From CAZHCA01 sp964530825 (GTDB lineage Bacteria; Bacteroidota; Bacteroidia; Chitinophagales; Saprospiraceae): a DNA stretch of 49,298 bases. Positions 25,599 to 34,501 of this stretch are shown here, piece by piece. How positions within the stretch are numbered: the stretch's first letter is position 1; every line of letters begins with the position of its first letter. A model generated the notes under the pieces. It was not told the DNA's origin. It saw nothing but the letters and a program-made list of their open reading frames with translations, and did not search any database. The position numbers and the translations under genes are program-made. The stretch is taken from assembly GCA_964530825.1 (NCBI GenBank), contig CAZHCA010000033.1:1-49298 (forward strand). The letters run 5' to 3'.

Positions 25599-26738
25599 AT
25601 GGCTATTCCCTATCAAGATATTCCATCACCGGCCTTCGTCCTCGACGAGCGCCGCTTAATCCGCAATTTGGAACGCATGGCCCACGTGCAGCACGAAGCC
25701 GGTGTATCCATAATACTAGCCCTTAAGGGCTTTGCTATGTGGCGCGTATTCCCATTTATTGCACGCTATCTAAAGGGGGGTACGGCAAGTTCCCTGCACG
25801 AGGCGCGCCTTATCTACGAAGAAATGGGGCGTCCCGCTCATACTTACGCAGCGGCATTCATGCCCGACGAAGTGGAAGCAATTTTAAGCATGAGCAGCCA
25901 TATCACCTTTAACTCGGTAGCAGAATACGAGCGTTATCAACACCTGCTAGCGCTTTACCCTGGTGTGTCGCCGGCCCTACGCGTTAACCCAGAATATTCG
26001 GACGTTAAGACTGACCTGTATAATCCTGCCGACAGCGACTCCCGCCTAGGTACCTTAGCCGAACAGCTCCAAGACGGACTCCCTCCAGGCGTAGAAGGAC
26101 TTCATTTTCACGTACTATGCGAGTCAACAGCAGGGGCGCTGGAAACGACCCTGCAACATTTTGAACAAAAATTTGGTCAGCACTTATCCCGGTTGAAGTG
26201 GGTCAATTTCGGCGGCGGACACCTTATGACGCACCAAAGCTACGATCTGGATCGGCTGATCCGGGTGCTGCGAGGTTTTCGAGAGCGTTACCCCCATCTG
26301 GAGGTTTGGTTGGAACCGGGTAGCGCTGTAGCTTGGGAAACGGGCGAATTGGTAGCCACCGTACTCGACATTGTAGAGACCCGTACTAAGCGTACGGCTA
26401 TTGTCGATGTGTCGTTTACTGCCCACATGCCCGACACACTGGAGATGCCTTACCGCCCCAAAATTTTGGGGGCAACGGATCCTGTGCCCGGTAAATCCAC
26501 CTATCGAATTGGTGGCGTTAGTTGCCTGGCTGGCGACTTTATGGAGGCCTATTCATTCGATAAAGAGCTGAAGGTCGGTGATCGGCTGGTTTTCTTAGAC
26601 ATGATTCACTACACCATGGTGAAAACAACCACCTTTAACGGCGTACGGCATCCACATATCTGTATCTGGACCACGGACGATCGACTGGAAGTCGTACGTT
26701 CCTTCTCTTATGAAGATTTTAAAAGCCGGCTTTCTTGA
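25599..26738 (+). CDS. nspC: Carboxynorspermidine/carboxyspermidine decarboxylase
   Basis: A 379-residue PLP enzyme of the alanine-racemase fold (fold type III). Lys43 in LALKGFAMW is the expected PLP Schiff-base lysine; GGTASSLHEARL, HFHVLCES, WVNFGGGHLMT and EPGSAVAWETGELVATVLD are family motifs, and the late cysteine-containing GGVSCLAGDF is typical. It removes CO2 from carboxy(nor)spermidine to give (nor)spermidine. Coupled to the upstream dehydrogenase and overlapping prmC by one base (TGATG), it is the second enzyme of an S-adenosylmethionine-independent spermidine route. Confidence 0.96.
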   Translation: MAIPYQDIPSPAFVLDERRLIRNLERMAHVQHEAGVSIILALKGFAMWRVFPFIARYLKGGTASSLHEARLIYEEMGRPAHTYAAAFMPDEVEAILSMSSHITFNSVAEYERYQHLLALYPGVSPALRVNPEYSDVKTDLYNPADSDSRLGTLAEQLQDGLPPGVEGLHFHVLCESTAGALETTLQHFEQKFGQHLSRLKWVNFGGGHLMTHQSYDLDRLIRVLRGFRERYPHLEVWLEPGSAVAWETGELVATVLDIVETRTKRTAIVDVSFTAHMPDTLEMPYRPKILGATDPVPGKSTYRIGGVSCLAGDFMEAYSFDKELKVGDRLVFLDMIHYTMVKTTTFNGVRHPHICIWTTDDRLEVVRSFSYEDFKSRLS

Positions 26739-27595
26739 TGGAAAATTCCTACCAAGAAATAAGTTACAAAGTCCTAGTTAACAAATTACAGGATCGTTAT
26801 GAACTGCGCGAGGCCCACAATATTGCTAGGCTGATTTTCGAAGACGGGTTAGGCCTAGGGGCACCGCCCTACGCTGGACAACTCTCCCAAGATCAGTTAG
26901 AACAGCTGTACCGTTACCAGCGTGCACTATTGGCCGGCCGACCGGTGCAGTATGTGTTGGGTACTGCTCACTTTTATGGGTATGAGTTCCGGGTCAATGA
27001 ATCAGTGCTCATCCCACGGCCGGAAACGGAGGAGCTATGCCACGCAGTGATCGAACGCTTCATGGGACTTTCGCTGCCTAATTTTCGGATCTTAGACGTA
27101 GGTACCGGGAGCGGATGTATACCCATTGTCTTGGCGAAAAAATTACCCGAGGCTGAAGTATGGGGCATCGATGTCTCGGCTGATGCCCTGGCAGTAGCAA
27201 GCGAAAATGCAGATAGATTAGAAGTCCAGGTCCAGTTTCAGCGGTTGGATATCCTAAACGAAGACCAATGGAATGAACTACCTGATTTTCGCGTCTTGGT
27301 ATCGAACCCACCCTATATCACGCGTGAGGAGGCTAGCTGGATAGGCTCCAATGTGGCAGGACAGGAGCCCGATTTGGCCCTTTTTGTCGACGACGATGAC
27401 CCGCTCCTCTTTTACCGCCGCATGCTCGATTTTGCGCACCAAAAGCTGATCCATCCTGGGTGGATTTTTTTTGAGACCAATGAATTTTACGGGGAAAAAC
27501 TAAGAGACTACCTCGTTTCTTCTGGAGTAGCAAAAGTGAACTTGCAGAAGGATCTAAGCGATCGCCCACGTATTGTATCGGGGCAATTACTTTGA
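26738..27595 (+). CDS. prmC: Release factor glutamine methyltransferase
   Basis: A 285-residue N5-glutamine methyltransferase (HemK) that modifies the GGQ glutamine of release factors RF1 and RF2. The N-terminal helical domain (about 1-90) with RALLAGRPVQYVLGTAHFYGYEF is followed by the SAM-binding domain with ILDVGTGSGCIPIVLAK (motif I) and the catalytic VSNPPYITREE. The ATG at 26738 overlaps the nspC stop by one base; the codon before it (TTG) is less likely. It is convergent with the AsmA-like gene, with a 14-nt gap. Confidence 0.95.
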   Translation: MENSYQEISYKVLVNKLQDRYELREAHNIARLIFEDGLGLGAPPYAGQLSQDQLEQLYRYQRALLAGRPVQYVLGTAHFYGYEFRVNESVLIPRPETEELCHAVIERFMGLSLPNFRILDVGTGSGCIPIVLAKKLPEAEVWGIDVSADALAVASENADRLEVQVQFQRLDILNEDQWNELPDFRVLVSNPPYITREEASWIGSNVAGQEPDLALFVDDDDPLLFYRRMLDFAHQKLIHPGWIFFETNEFYGEKLRDYLVSSGVAKVNLQKDLSDRPRIVSGQLL

Positions 27596-27609
27596 TGATC
27601 AGGATTAGC

Positions 27610-30600
27610 CTATTTCTCATCTTGTTTAGCTGCTTTGCGTGCCGCTTTTCTATATTGGCGAGCTTCCCTCACCATTTCTTTAAAGGATTTTCCTTTGCCA
27701 AGTTTAATTTTGTAATCATCAATAGTGCCCATGACGCGCACGTTGATGAATACAGAAGCGTCATCGACCCGTTCAATTTCGTCGGGTTCGGCATCCTCTT
27801 TACGTTCTTTTCCAGTGAGGTAGTTCCATGCAGCATCGGTCATCAATCCCAAAGGTATTTGGAATAAATACTCCATCTCTCCATTCACTTTTTGGTAGCC
27901 TGCCATACGCATGGCACCAATCGACGAATTGAGATCCATCAAAGGTATATCAAGGGTGCCCTCTCTAAGGGTCATGGAGTTGGAAAGGTCGTCGACGCGT
28001 ACGTTGTTGAGATCTTTGGTACCCAAAAAATCGGCAATGATCAGAATAGGATCGAAGTCAGTGATTTCACCATTGCTGAGTTGAAAATCGATAGTTCCAA
28101 CCGCGTCCTGAACATCGAATGCCAGTTCAGGGGTAAGCTGAATGGAAAACTCCATTTCGGAGTTCATTATACCTCCGAAGTGATCCGCTATAATGTAGGT
28201 GGTGCTGTCATATATAAAGGGGATGCGTAGTTTGCGTAAGTCACTCTCTTCAAAACGGGCCTTGGTAACCAGTTCTACTTGATTCGGATCCGAGGCGTCG
28301 ATCCTACCGTTGAAGATTACCCGACCTGCGCCGAGTTGAGCGGCTACCTCATTTAATGAAATTTGCTGATCGGAAGAAATAGAAAATGTACCCTGGAGGC
28401 CACTTGCCCCCTTTTTGAGCAGGGTAATGCTGTCGACCTGCAATTGATAACGAGCTTGGGGAAATGGCTGCGCAAATATATTGTAACTGCTTAACCGCTG
28501 ATCGATAATGGCTTCTTTTTCGCTTTCGGTTGGGTTATTTTTCAGGGGCTGGGTTGAAGGATCAATGGTATTATTATTGATAGCCAGGAGCTCATCCAGG
28601 TTAACGTATTGAGATCGGATTTCCAGAGCAGATTCGTAATTACTCATAGCGAAAGAACCTAGTTCATCCGAAGGTTGGTGGCGAGTGAGATATCCTTTCA
28701 TCACAATGTCACTATCTCCGATAATGCCTTTGAGTTTCTCCAACTCCAGGGTATTATCCCTGCGGTTCAGCTGCATACTAAGGTCGAACACAGAAGTCGG
28801 GAAAAGACTGAGGTCGAAGCTTAAAGACTCAATAGCAAAGGTGCTGTTGGGAAGGCGCCTCTTTTTGGCAATTTCCTGGTTGTTGAATGTGAAGTATCCA
28901 TCGAGATAAAAGTTCCGCATAATTTCATCTCGATAGTTTTCCGGCCCAAGAAACTTACCGTTAACAACCAGGAAGTCTTCTGCTCGCATTCGGTCGGCCT
29001 CTGCCCTGAAGCGCAAAGTTATATCATTAGAAACATTGAGTTCCCGGTAGGCATAGTAGTTGTCCAAGGCCGCCTGAAGGGAGAAGTCGCTTTGTCCTAC
29101 GACTCCTGTTAACTGATCGACCTGCATCGCGTTAGGATCAACGACCAGTCGACCTCGAATTTGTCGGATATCCGGACTGTTGGATCGCATGGTATGCAAG
29201 CGCTTTACCTCTATGTAGCCTGCAGGTAGCAGTCTTCCTTTAATGCGTTTGTCTCCGTCGCCCTCAAAAGCAATAGCAATCAGACTATTGCTTAACTTCG
29301 GATCTAAAATAGATAAAAGGAATGGATCAGAAATAAAATCAGACCATAATAAGGTATTTGAAGTAACCTCTAAATTACCTTTCAAATTAACAGGCTGGCC
29401 GAAATAATAGGGGAGCACATTGGATAAAACTCCACGGGAAGTTAAATCACTATTATTTGCTTGAATACTTACCTTTCTTAACACTAGTTGGTTGTTCTCA
29501 TGCTTTACTTCCACGTCAGCGGAATGGATGATCAAGTTTTGGGAAGGGACTGTAAATCCTAGTTTGGCCAATTTTAAAAATCCTTCTGCTTTATCGAGTT
29601 CTAAACCAAAGCTATCACGTGGAAAATATTGGCCGGCAAGGGCAAACTCCATTTCCAAGTTCCCCTTGAGTGCTTCCAAAGGCTGGATCTTGACGAATTT
29701 TTCCAGGTGTTCCAAATCATTTTTTCCAGTCAGTTCCAGGTCAAATTTGGGGGCAGTCAAATCCTCAATACTTGCTTGCCCCTGGATAATGCCCAAAACG
29801 GTCTTTAGATCAAAAAGATCAAGTTGCACAGTGGCATTAGACAAATCATCAGTTGCTTGTGACAAAAACCGACCTTTTGCTTCAGCGTGATACACGAGTG
29901 GTTCGCCCTCCCAATCATTAAAGGAAAGAGAATCTACAGTAAAAGCTGCATTGATCTTGGGGAGTTCGGCCCTTAACCGTCCAGATAGGTCGCCCTTGGC
30001 ATAAACGTGCCCGTAGATCTGGTTGGTGAGGATGTTGGAATCGAGCAAGCCTAATTGAACCCATGGTAGCAGCTCGGGATCACGAAGGTCTAAGGCTGCA
30101 TGGATATCGACGAAACTGCTGTCCAGATGGTCATAAGACCCTTGTACTTTAAGGTTTAGCGGCCCAAAACCCACCTTACTCTCCTGCACCTTGGCGCTGT
30201 AGTTTTCTCTATTGACCTTAAAGGCCGATGATAATTGTAATGGATAATTGTGCAAAATGGTATCAGCCGGAATCCAGAGGTTGAGTAATTCACCTTTAAC
30301 GTGGAGCTGATTTTTGATGACCTTAGATCTGTAAACCAGGCGATGTTGCCAATTATTCATCAGAAAGTCCAGACCCCGTTTTTGCACTTGATCGTCTATT
30401 CGAATGCCTAGTGATTGGAAGTTTAGTTTTTTCAGGACAAACTCAAAATCTTTACGCTGCACAACGGTCTGGGTATCAGGAAGCGTTTCCTGGATAGATG
30501 GCTGAATTTCAATTAAAGGACCCAAAGCATTGAACAAATTGACCGTGCTATCCGGGTGCCGAACCAATTGCACGTATCCAGTATCCAGACTTAACCGGGT

Positions 30601-30933
30601 AATTTTCACCTCACCAGCTAGCAGCTTAAAGGGGTTAATGCCAACTTTAAAATCCGCAAACTTTAGTATAGGTCTCTCCTCGGGAAGGCGTTCGGTTTCG
30701 GAATGTTCAAAGTAGGTGAAATCCTCTAACTGCATGCGGATGCTAGGCAAACCGAAAAGTAAAGAAGCACGAAACCCATCTATGTAAGCCTGCCCTGGCT
30801 GGCGGTCATTAAACTTGTTAACGACCCAACGTGAAAGTGGATCGCCACCAAACTGAAGGATTAATTCTACAAGCAAAATTAATACCACTCCGCCTAGAAG
30901 GGAAGATAGCAGAACTTTTTTGATCATTTTCAT
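27610..30933 (-). CDS. Large AsmA-like family protein
   Basis: A 1107-residue protein with one N-terminal TM anchor (about residues 6-27) and a long periplasmic chain rich in alternating beta-strands. The repeating pattern and the C-terminal DUF-style region (TIDFQLSNGEITDFDPIL, GTIDDYKIKLGKGKS) identify the AsmA-like superfamily, large envelope-spanning beta-groove proteins that include TamB/YhdP-type lipid carriers. A role in phospholipid transport or outer-membrane homeostasis is an inference from the family. The tail is basic and helical (KEMVREARQYRKAARKAAKQ). It is divergent from the OmpA-like gene at 31094. Confidence 0.86.
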   Translation of the reverse strand: MKMIKKVLLSSLLGGVVLILLVELILQFGGDPLSRWVVNKFNDRQPGQAYIDGFRASLLFGLPSIRMQLEDFTYFEHSETERLPEERPILKFADFKVGINPFKLLAGEVKITRLSLDTGYVQLVRHPDSTVNLFNALGPLIEIQPSIQETLPDTQTVVQRKDFEFVLKKLNFQSLGIRIDDQVQKRGLDFLMNNWQHRLVYRSKVIKNQLHVKGELLNLWIPADTILHNYPLQLSSAFKVNRENYSAKVQESKVGFGPLNLKVQGSYDHLDSSFVDIHAALDLRDPELLPWVQLGLLDSNILTNQIYGHVYAKGDLSGRLRAELPKINAAFTVDSLSFNDWEGEPLVYHAEAKGRFLSQATDDLSNATVQLDLFDLKTVLGIIQGQASIEDLTAPKFDLELTGKNDLEHLEKFVKIQPLEALKGNLEMEFALAGQYFPRDSFGLELDKAEGFLKLAKLGFTVPSQNLIIHSADVEVKHENNQLVLRKVSIQANNSDLTSRGVLSNVLPYYFGQPVNLKGNLEVTSNTLLWSDFISDPFLLSILDPKLSNSLIAIAFEGDGDKRIKGRLLPAGYIEVKRLHTMRSNSPDIRQIRGRLVVDPNAMQVDQLTGVVGQSDFSLQAALDNYYAYRELNVSNDITLRFRAEADRMRAEDFLVVNGKFLGPENYRDEIMRNFYLDGYFTFNNQEIAKKRRLPNSTFAIESLSFDLSLFPTSVFDLSMQLNRRDNTLELEKLKGIIGDSDIVMKGYLTRHQPSDELGSFAMSNYESALEIRSQYVNLDELLAINNNTIDPSTQPLKNNPTESEKEAIIDQRLSSYNIFAQPFPQARYQLQVDSITLLKKGASGLQGTFSISSDQQISLNEVAAQLGAGRVIFNGRIDASDPNQVELVTKARFEESDLRKLRIPFIYDSTTYIIADHFGGIMNSEMEFSIQLTPELAFDVQDAVGTIDFQLSNGEITDFDPILIIADFLGTKDLNNVRVDDLSNSMTLREGTLDIPLMDLNSSIGAMRMAGYQKVNGEMEYLFQIPLGLMTDAAWNYLTGKERKEDAEPDEIERVDDASVFINVRVMGTIDDYKIKLGKGKSFKEMVREARQYRKAARKAAKQDEK

Positions 30934-31000
30934 TGGAAGAGTACCTTGGTTTTCTGTTTAGGGGAAAGTTTTTAAGCCTTTTTTGGGTTGTGATTTGAAA

Positions 31001-31018
31001 TTACAATATTTTATGTAA
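31001..31018. promoter_or_regulatory. Short inverted repeat between divergent envelope genes
   Basis: TTACAATATTTTATGTAA has TTACA/TGTAA arms around an 8-nt AT-rich centre, in the intergenic region between the AsmA-like and OmpA-like genes. It could be an operator or simply an AT-rich promoter; nothing in the sequence identifies a binding protein. Confidence 0.25.
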
Positions 31019-31093
31019 TGATGCGGGATGGCAATGCGAATTGCTTCACAACAAAAGTTTTTTAAAATCTTATAACTTAAACCATGCCTAGTC

Positions 31094-32320
31094 ATGCAAT
31101 TACTGCGAATTTGCTTTTGGTTTAGTAGTTTTTTTCTCTTCCTGAATTCATTGGGTGCACAAAAGACTGTCGATTCCAATCAGGTTGTACTTACCTCTTT
31201 CATTGTCTTCTTTGAAACTGATGCCACAGCCATCGACACTCTTTATAGTAGTGATCTCCAGCGTTTGGCAACACAGATCATCAATGACTCAGACAGTGCC
31301 CGTATCCAGGGATTTACAGATAATGTCGGCAATGCTACTTACAATCGCCTTTTGTCGAAAAAACGTGCCTTAGCCGTGCGGGACTTTTTGGTTGAGCAGG
31401 GGGTACCCAACGAACTTTTGCGCTTGGAAAGCTACGGGGAAGAAAAACCGCAAGCCGATAACCGCACCTCTGCGGGGCGCGCTCAAAACCGGCGCGTAGA
31501 AATTGCATTATTTTCCAATCCTTTCGTCGAAAAGGCGGACACCAATCTGGTAGACCCAACGGATGCCGATCTTTTGCAGCTCAACATTGATCCGCCGGGT
31601 GGGGCAAAATTAGTAGAGCGCCCCATGCCCCGGTCGAGCCGCCTGACGCCCGGTATGATGCTGCAATCGAAAGAAGATAGCGTGCTCAGCTCCAATGGTT
31701 CTACCGCTCTACTGCAGTTTCGCTACACCAGTGGTGAGGCGCCGCCAAAAGGCATCTTTTTCCAAGTCGAAGGAGCGGAGAGTTTTTACGATCTACCTAT
31801 GACGATTACCGAGCGGGAGGGTGACCTGGAAATTCCGATAGGGTTGCCGACTAATGTCGATAAAGGCGGTTTCCATGTAATTGCCAGCCTTTACAATCGA
31901 AAAATGCAGATCAGCCCCCCGGATACAACAAATATTCTACTGTTGCGGCTGGGTACTGGTAAACTACAGATCAGCCTATCCTGGAATAATAAAACCGATC
32001 AGGATCTTTATGTGACCGATCCTACCGGAAAAGTTATTTACTATAATTCTCCTTCCTCTTCGACGGGCGGCGAGCTGGATAAGGACGATACGAATGGCTT
32101 CGGTCCGGAAAACATTTTTTGGCTGGAAGACGCCCCCGATGGTACTTATCATATCCAAGTCGACGATTACAGCGACACCGGAGATCTTACGGCCTTCGTT
32201 GTGACGTTCAACGGCATGGGAACTTCGCGCCGGTTCACTGGAACTACGCAATACGGCTCCCGGGCCGAGGTGATTACTTTTGAGAAAAAGGGTAATCAGA
32301 TTATGTGGCGCGACGAATAA
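31094..32320 (+). CDS. OmpA-family protein with C-terminal YfaP/DUF2135-like domain
   Basis: A 408-residue exported protein. Signal peptide (to about residue 22, ...NSLGAQ), then an OmpA-type peptidoglycan-binding domain (about 35-140: FFETDATAIDTLYSSDLQRL, IQGFTDNVGNATYNRLLSKKRALAV, GRAQNRRVEI). After an unassigned middle beta region (about 150-285) comes a C-terminal domain with LSWNNKTDQDLYVTDPTGKVIYY and DTNGFGPENIFWLEDAPDGTYHIQVDDYS. That pattern matches the YfaP/DUF2135-type beta-sandwich, with acidic residues that could bind calcium. Unlike classical OmpA, it has the peptidoglycan domain first and no membrane barrel. Its exact role is unknown; it could tether the C-terminal domain to the wall. 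Confidence 0.85.
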   Translation: MQLLRICFWFSSFFLFLNSLGAQKTVDSNQVVLTSFIVFFETDATAIDTLYSSDLQRLATQIINDSDSARIQGFTDNVGNATYNRLLSKKRALAVRDFLVEQGVPNELLRLESYGEEKPQADNRTSAGRAQNRRVEIALFSNPFVEKADTNLVDPTDADLLQLNIDPPGGAKLVERPMPRSSRLTPGMMLQSKEDSVLSSNGSTALLQFRYTSGEAPPKGIFFQVEGAESFYDLPMTITEREGDLEIPIGLPTNVDKGGFHVIASLYNRKMQISPPDTTNILLLRLGTGKLQISLSWNNKTDQDLYVTDPTGKVIYYNSPSSSTGGELDKDDTNGFGPENIFWLEDAPDGTYHIQVDDYSDTGDLTAFVVTFNGMGTSRRFTGTTQYGSRAEVITFEKKGNQIMWRDE

Positions 32321-32369
32321 AGCCCGGCCCAGCAGCCTTTACCCTTAGGCTGTCGAGCCGTGTGCTACC

Positions 32370-32717
32370 TTAGCGGGCCTGGGCGCATTCCTCGACCGCG
32401 TGCACTACGCCCTGGCAGCATGCGCCGGAATTCCGGCCCAAAGCGCTTGGCCCGGGTTGTTGGCGGGAAAAACTTTGCTGGGAAGTGAACAATCGGGGGG
32501 CGGGGGTAAAATATTTAGAACGATCCTGACCGTCGATCCAGTAAAAAAAGTGCACTAGCCCCCGATTCCAAAAATACCGGTGGCGACAAATATCTCCTTC
32601 AGTCAAGATTGTTGTTCCGGCGGGTAATTGGTAGCGGTGACAATAGCGTTCAATTATTTCCCAGTCAGCAAGGAAGAGTGGTACGCGTTGTTCGATATAT
32701 TTCCGAAATGCTTCCAT
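32370..32717 (-). pseudogene. Truncated Crp/Fnr-type regulator, probably a pseudogene
   Basis: A 115-codon open frame whose first about 88 residues read as the N-terminal half of a Crp/Fnr effector domain (LPAGTTILTEGDICRHRYFWNRGLVHFFYW, KYFTPAPRLFTSQQSF). After QQPGPS the sequence loses family character (GRNSGACCQGVVHAV...) and stops; a neighbouring frame (GQALWAGIPAHA) continues only briefly. The C-terminal HTH is absent, and the OmpA-like gene ends only 50 nt away, so there is no room for it. It starts at a normal ATG and is divergent from the MATE pump, which its intact ancestor may have regulated (inference). Confidence 0.75.
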
Positions 32718-32845
32718 GCTTTAGTGGTTCATGTAAAATAACTTAACAACGATCTTGCTGTTTGGCTTATGCTGGGATGTTTTTTTCTCCAGATGATTTT
32801 TTACATACAAGCCTTATCTTAGGCCAGGACCGTTATTTTTTTCTT

Positions 32846-34237
32846 ATGAGTCAAGGGCGCGAAAGTATTGTGCAAGGGCCTGTCGGGCAAACGCTCTTCG
32901 ATCTCACCCTACCCATGATTGCTGGTATCCTCGGTTTGATCGCTTTTAATTTAGTCGACACCTACTTTATTGGGCAGTTGGGCAAAGATCAACTTGCGGC
33001 GGTAAGTTTCACTTTTCCGGTGGTACTTACAGTGGCGAGTTTGGCCATGGGTATCGGTATCGGCGTAATGTCGCTGGTATCTAAATCGATTGGGGAAGAA
33101 AACTATCCCAAAGCTGCCCGTGAAACGACTGATAGTATGATGCTGGGCCTACTCCTGGTCGGTTTTTTTTCGACCGTAGGGCTCTTGACCATCGACCCCC
33201 TTTTTCGGGCACTCGGTGCTAGTGAGGATGTATTGCCCTACATCCGCGAATACATTCAAATTTGGTACATAACCATTCTCTTTCTCATCATACCCATGAT
33301 CGGGAACAATGCCATTCGAGCCACCGGCGATACCAAGACACCCAGCTATATCATGCTAGGAGCAGTGGCCATTAATGCCGTGCTTGACCCGCTGCTCATT
33401 TTTGGTTACGGTCCCTTCCCGGAGTTGGGCATCGAAGGGGCGGCGCTGGCTACTGCCATTTCGCGTATGATAACTATGGTGGTAGCGGTTTTCGTGCTGT
33501 ATTACCGCGAAAAGCTGCTTACGTTCAACCGGGTACCATGGACGAGCTTCCTGGCTTGTGCGCGTGCCATCCTGTACATTGGCCTGCCCGCTGCTGCTGC
33601 CCGTATGATCAACCCGATCGGAATGGGAATCCTGACCAGTCTAATCGCTGCGTATGGCGCCGATGCTGTAGCTGCTTATGGGGTGGGTACCCGGATCGAA
33701 ATGTTTGCACTGAGCGTTATGAGTGCGCTGGCTAGCGTTATCGGCCCTTTCGTGGGGCAAAATTTGGGGGCCCGTAAATACGACCGCATCCAGGTAGGGT
33801 TTAATATCAGCTACCGTTTTTCCTTGTTCTGGGGGCTGGGAATGGCCGGCGTTGTTGCCCTGGTTGCCCGGCCCCTGGCTGGGCTTTTTACTCCCGATGC
33901 GCAAGTTGCCGACAATATTGCGCTGTTTCTCTACATCGTGCCGGTAACTTATACGATGCAAGGAATTTTTCTCTTTGTTACGACTAGTTTGAACGCCATG
34001 CAAAAACCGCTTCATGCAGCCGCTCTGGCCTTTTTTCAGATGTTTCTGATTGCGGTTCCCCTTGCATTACTGGCTACCCGTACAGTGGGCCTTTGGGGAA
34101 TTTTTGTTTCCATCGGTATGGCCTATACCCTTACCGGTATAGCCGCTTATGTGGTGAATCAACGTATGCTAAAAAAAGTGACCATTGAACGCCGACAAGT
34201 AGACCGACTCATCAGCGGGGTCGAGGTTGCAGAATAG
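32846..34237 (+). CDS. MATE-family multidrug efflux transporter
   Basis: A 463-residue, twelve-TM antiporter of the MATE (MatE/DinF) superfamily. It shows two related six-TM halves, with the N-half motif LTLPMIAGILGLIAFNLVDTYFIGQLG, the second repeat beginning near LYIGLPAAAARMINP, and the GTRIEMFALSVMSALASVIGPFVGQNLGA signature. Members expel cationic drugs or toxic metabolites in exchange for Na+ or H+. The start at 32846 is chosen because MSQGRESIVQGP leads straight into helix 1; the ATG at 32762 adds 28 residues of no family character. An intrinsic terminator follows directly. Confidence 0.93.
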   Translation: MSQGRESIVQGPVGQTLFDLTLPMIAGILGLIAFNLVDTYFIGQLGKDQLAAVSFTFPVVLTVASLAMGIGIGVMSLVSKSIGEENYPKAARETTDSMMLGLLLVGFFSTVGLLTIDPLFRALGASEDVLPYIREYIQIWYITILFLIIPMIGNNAIRATGDTKTPSYIMLGAVAINAVLDPLLIFGYGPFPELGIEGAALATAISRMITMVVAVFVLYYREKLLTFNRVPWTSFLACARAILYIGLPAAAARMINPIGMGILTSLIAAYGADAVAAYGVGTRIEMFALSVMSALASVIGPFVGQNLGARKYDRIQVGFNISYRFSLFWGLGMAGVVALVARPLAGLFTPDAQVADNIALFLYIVPVTYTMQGIFLFVTTSLNAMQKPLHAAALAFFQMFLIAVPLALLATRTVGLWGIFVSIGMAYTLTGIAAYVVNQRMLKKVTIERRQVDRLISGVEVAE

Positions 34238-34253
34238 CCCGTCCTCTTGCCTC

Positions 34254-34279
34254 CCCCCAAAGGGGGATTTTTACTTTTC
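34254..34279 (+). terminator. Intrinsic terminator of the MATE gene
   Basis: CCCCC (34254-34258), loop AAA, GGGGG (34262-34266), then ATTTTTACTTTT: a short GC-only stem with a T-rich tail, directly after the MATE stop codon. Confidence 0.75.
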
Positions 34280-34381
34280 CTTTCTTCTGAGGAGGTATTG
34301 CCTTACTTAAAACCTGAGTTTTATGATGGCTCTGTAATTAACAATTTGCAGGTCACATGGACTTAAGAGGCGATTACATAT

Positions 34382-34411
34382 CCCACGGGCTATCCCGTGG
34401 GTTTTTCTTTT
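34382..34411 (+). terminator. Second intrinsic terminator, 115 nt downstream, with no gene of its own
   Basis: CCCACGGG (34382-34389) and CCCGTGGG (34394-34401) form a perfect 8-bp stem around CTAT, followed by TTTTTCTTTT. It sits between the MATE terminator and the CHRD gene, with about 100 nt of non-coding sequence before it, so it may end a small RNA or act as a leader attenuator. Confidence 0.8.
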
Positions 34412-34501
34412 ACCGGGCCATGAAAATCCGCATCGAACATTAGCATCGTAAATCCTTTCAAGGATCACCAGTGAAATTATTTAATAAAATCACCCAAATA
34501 G

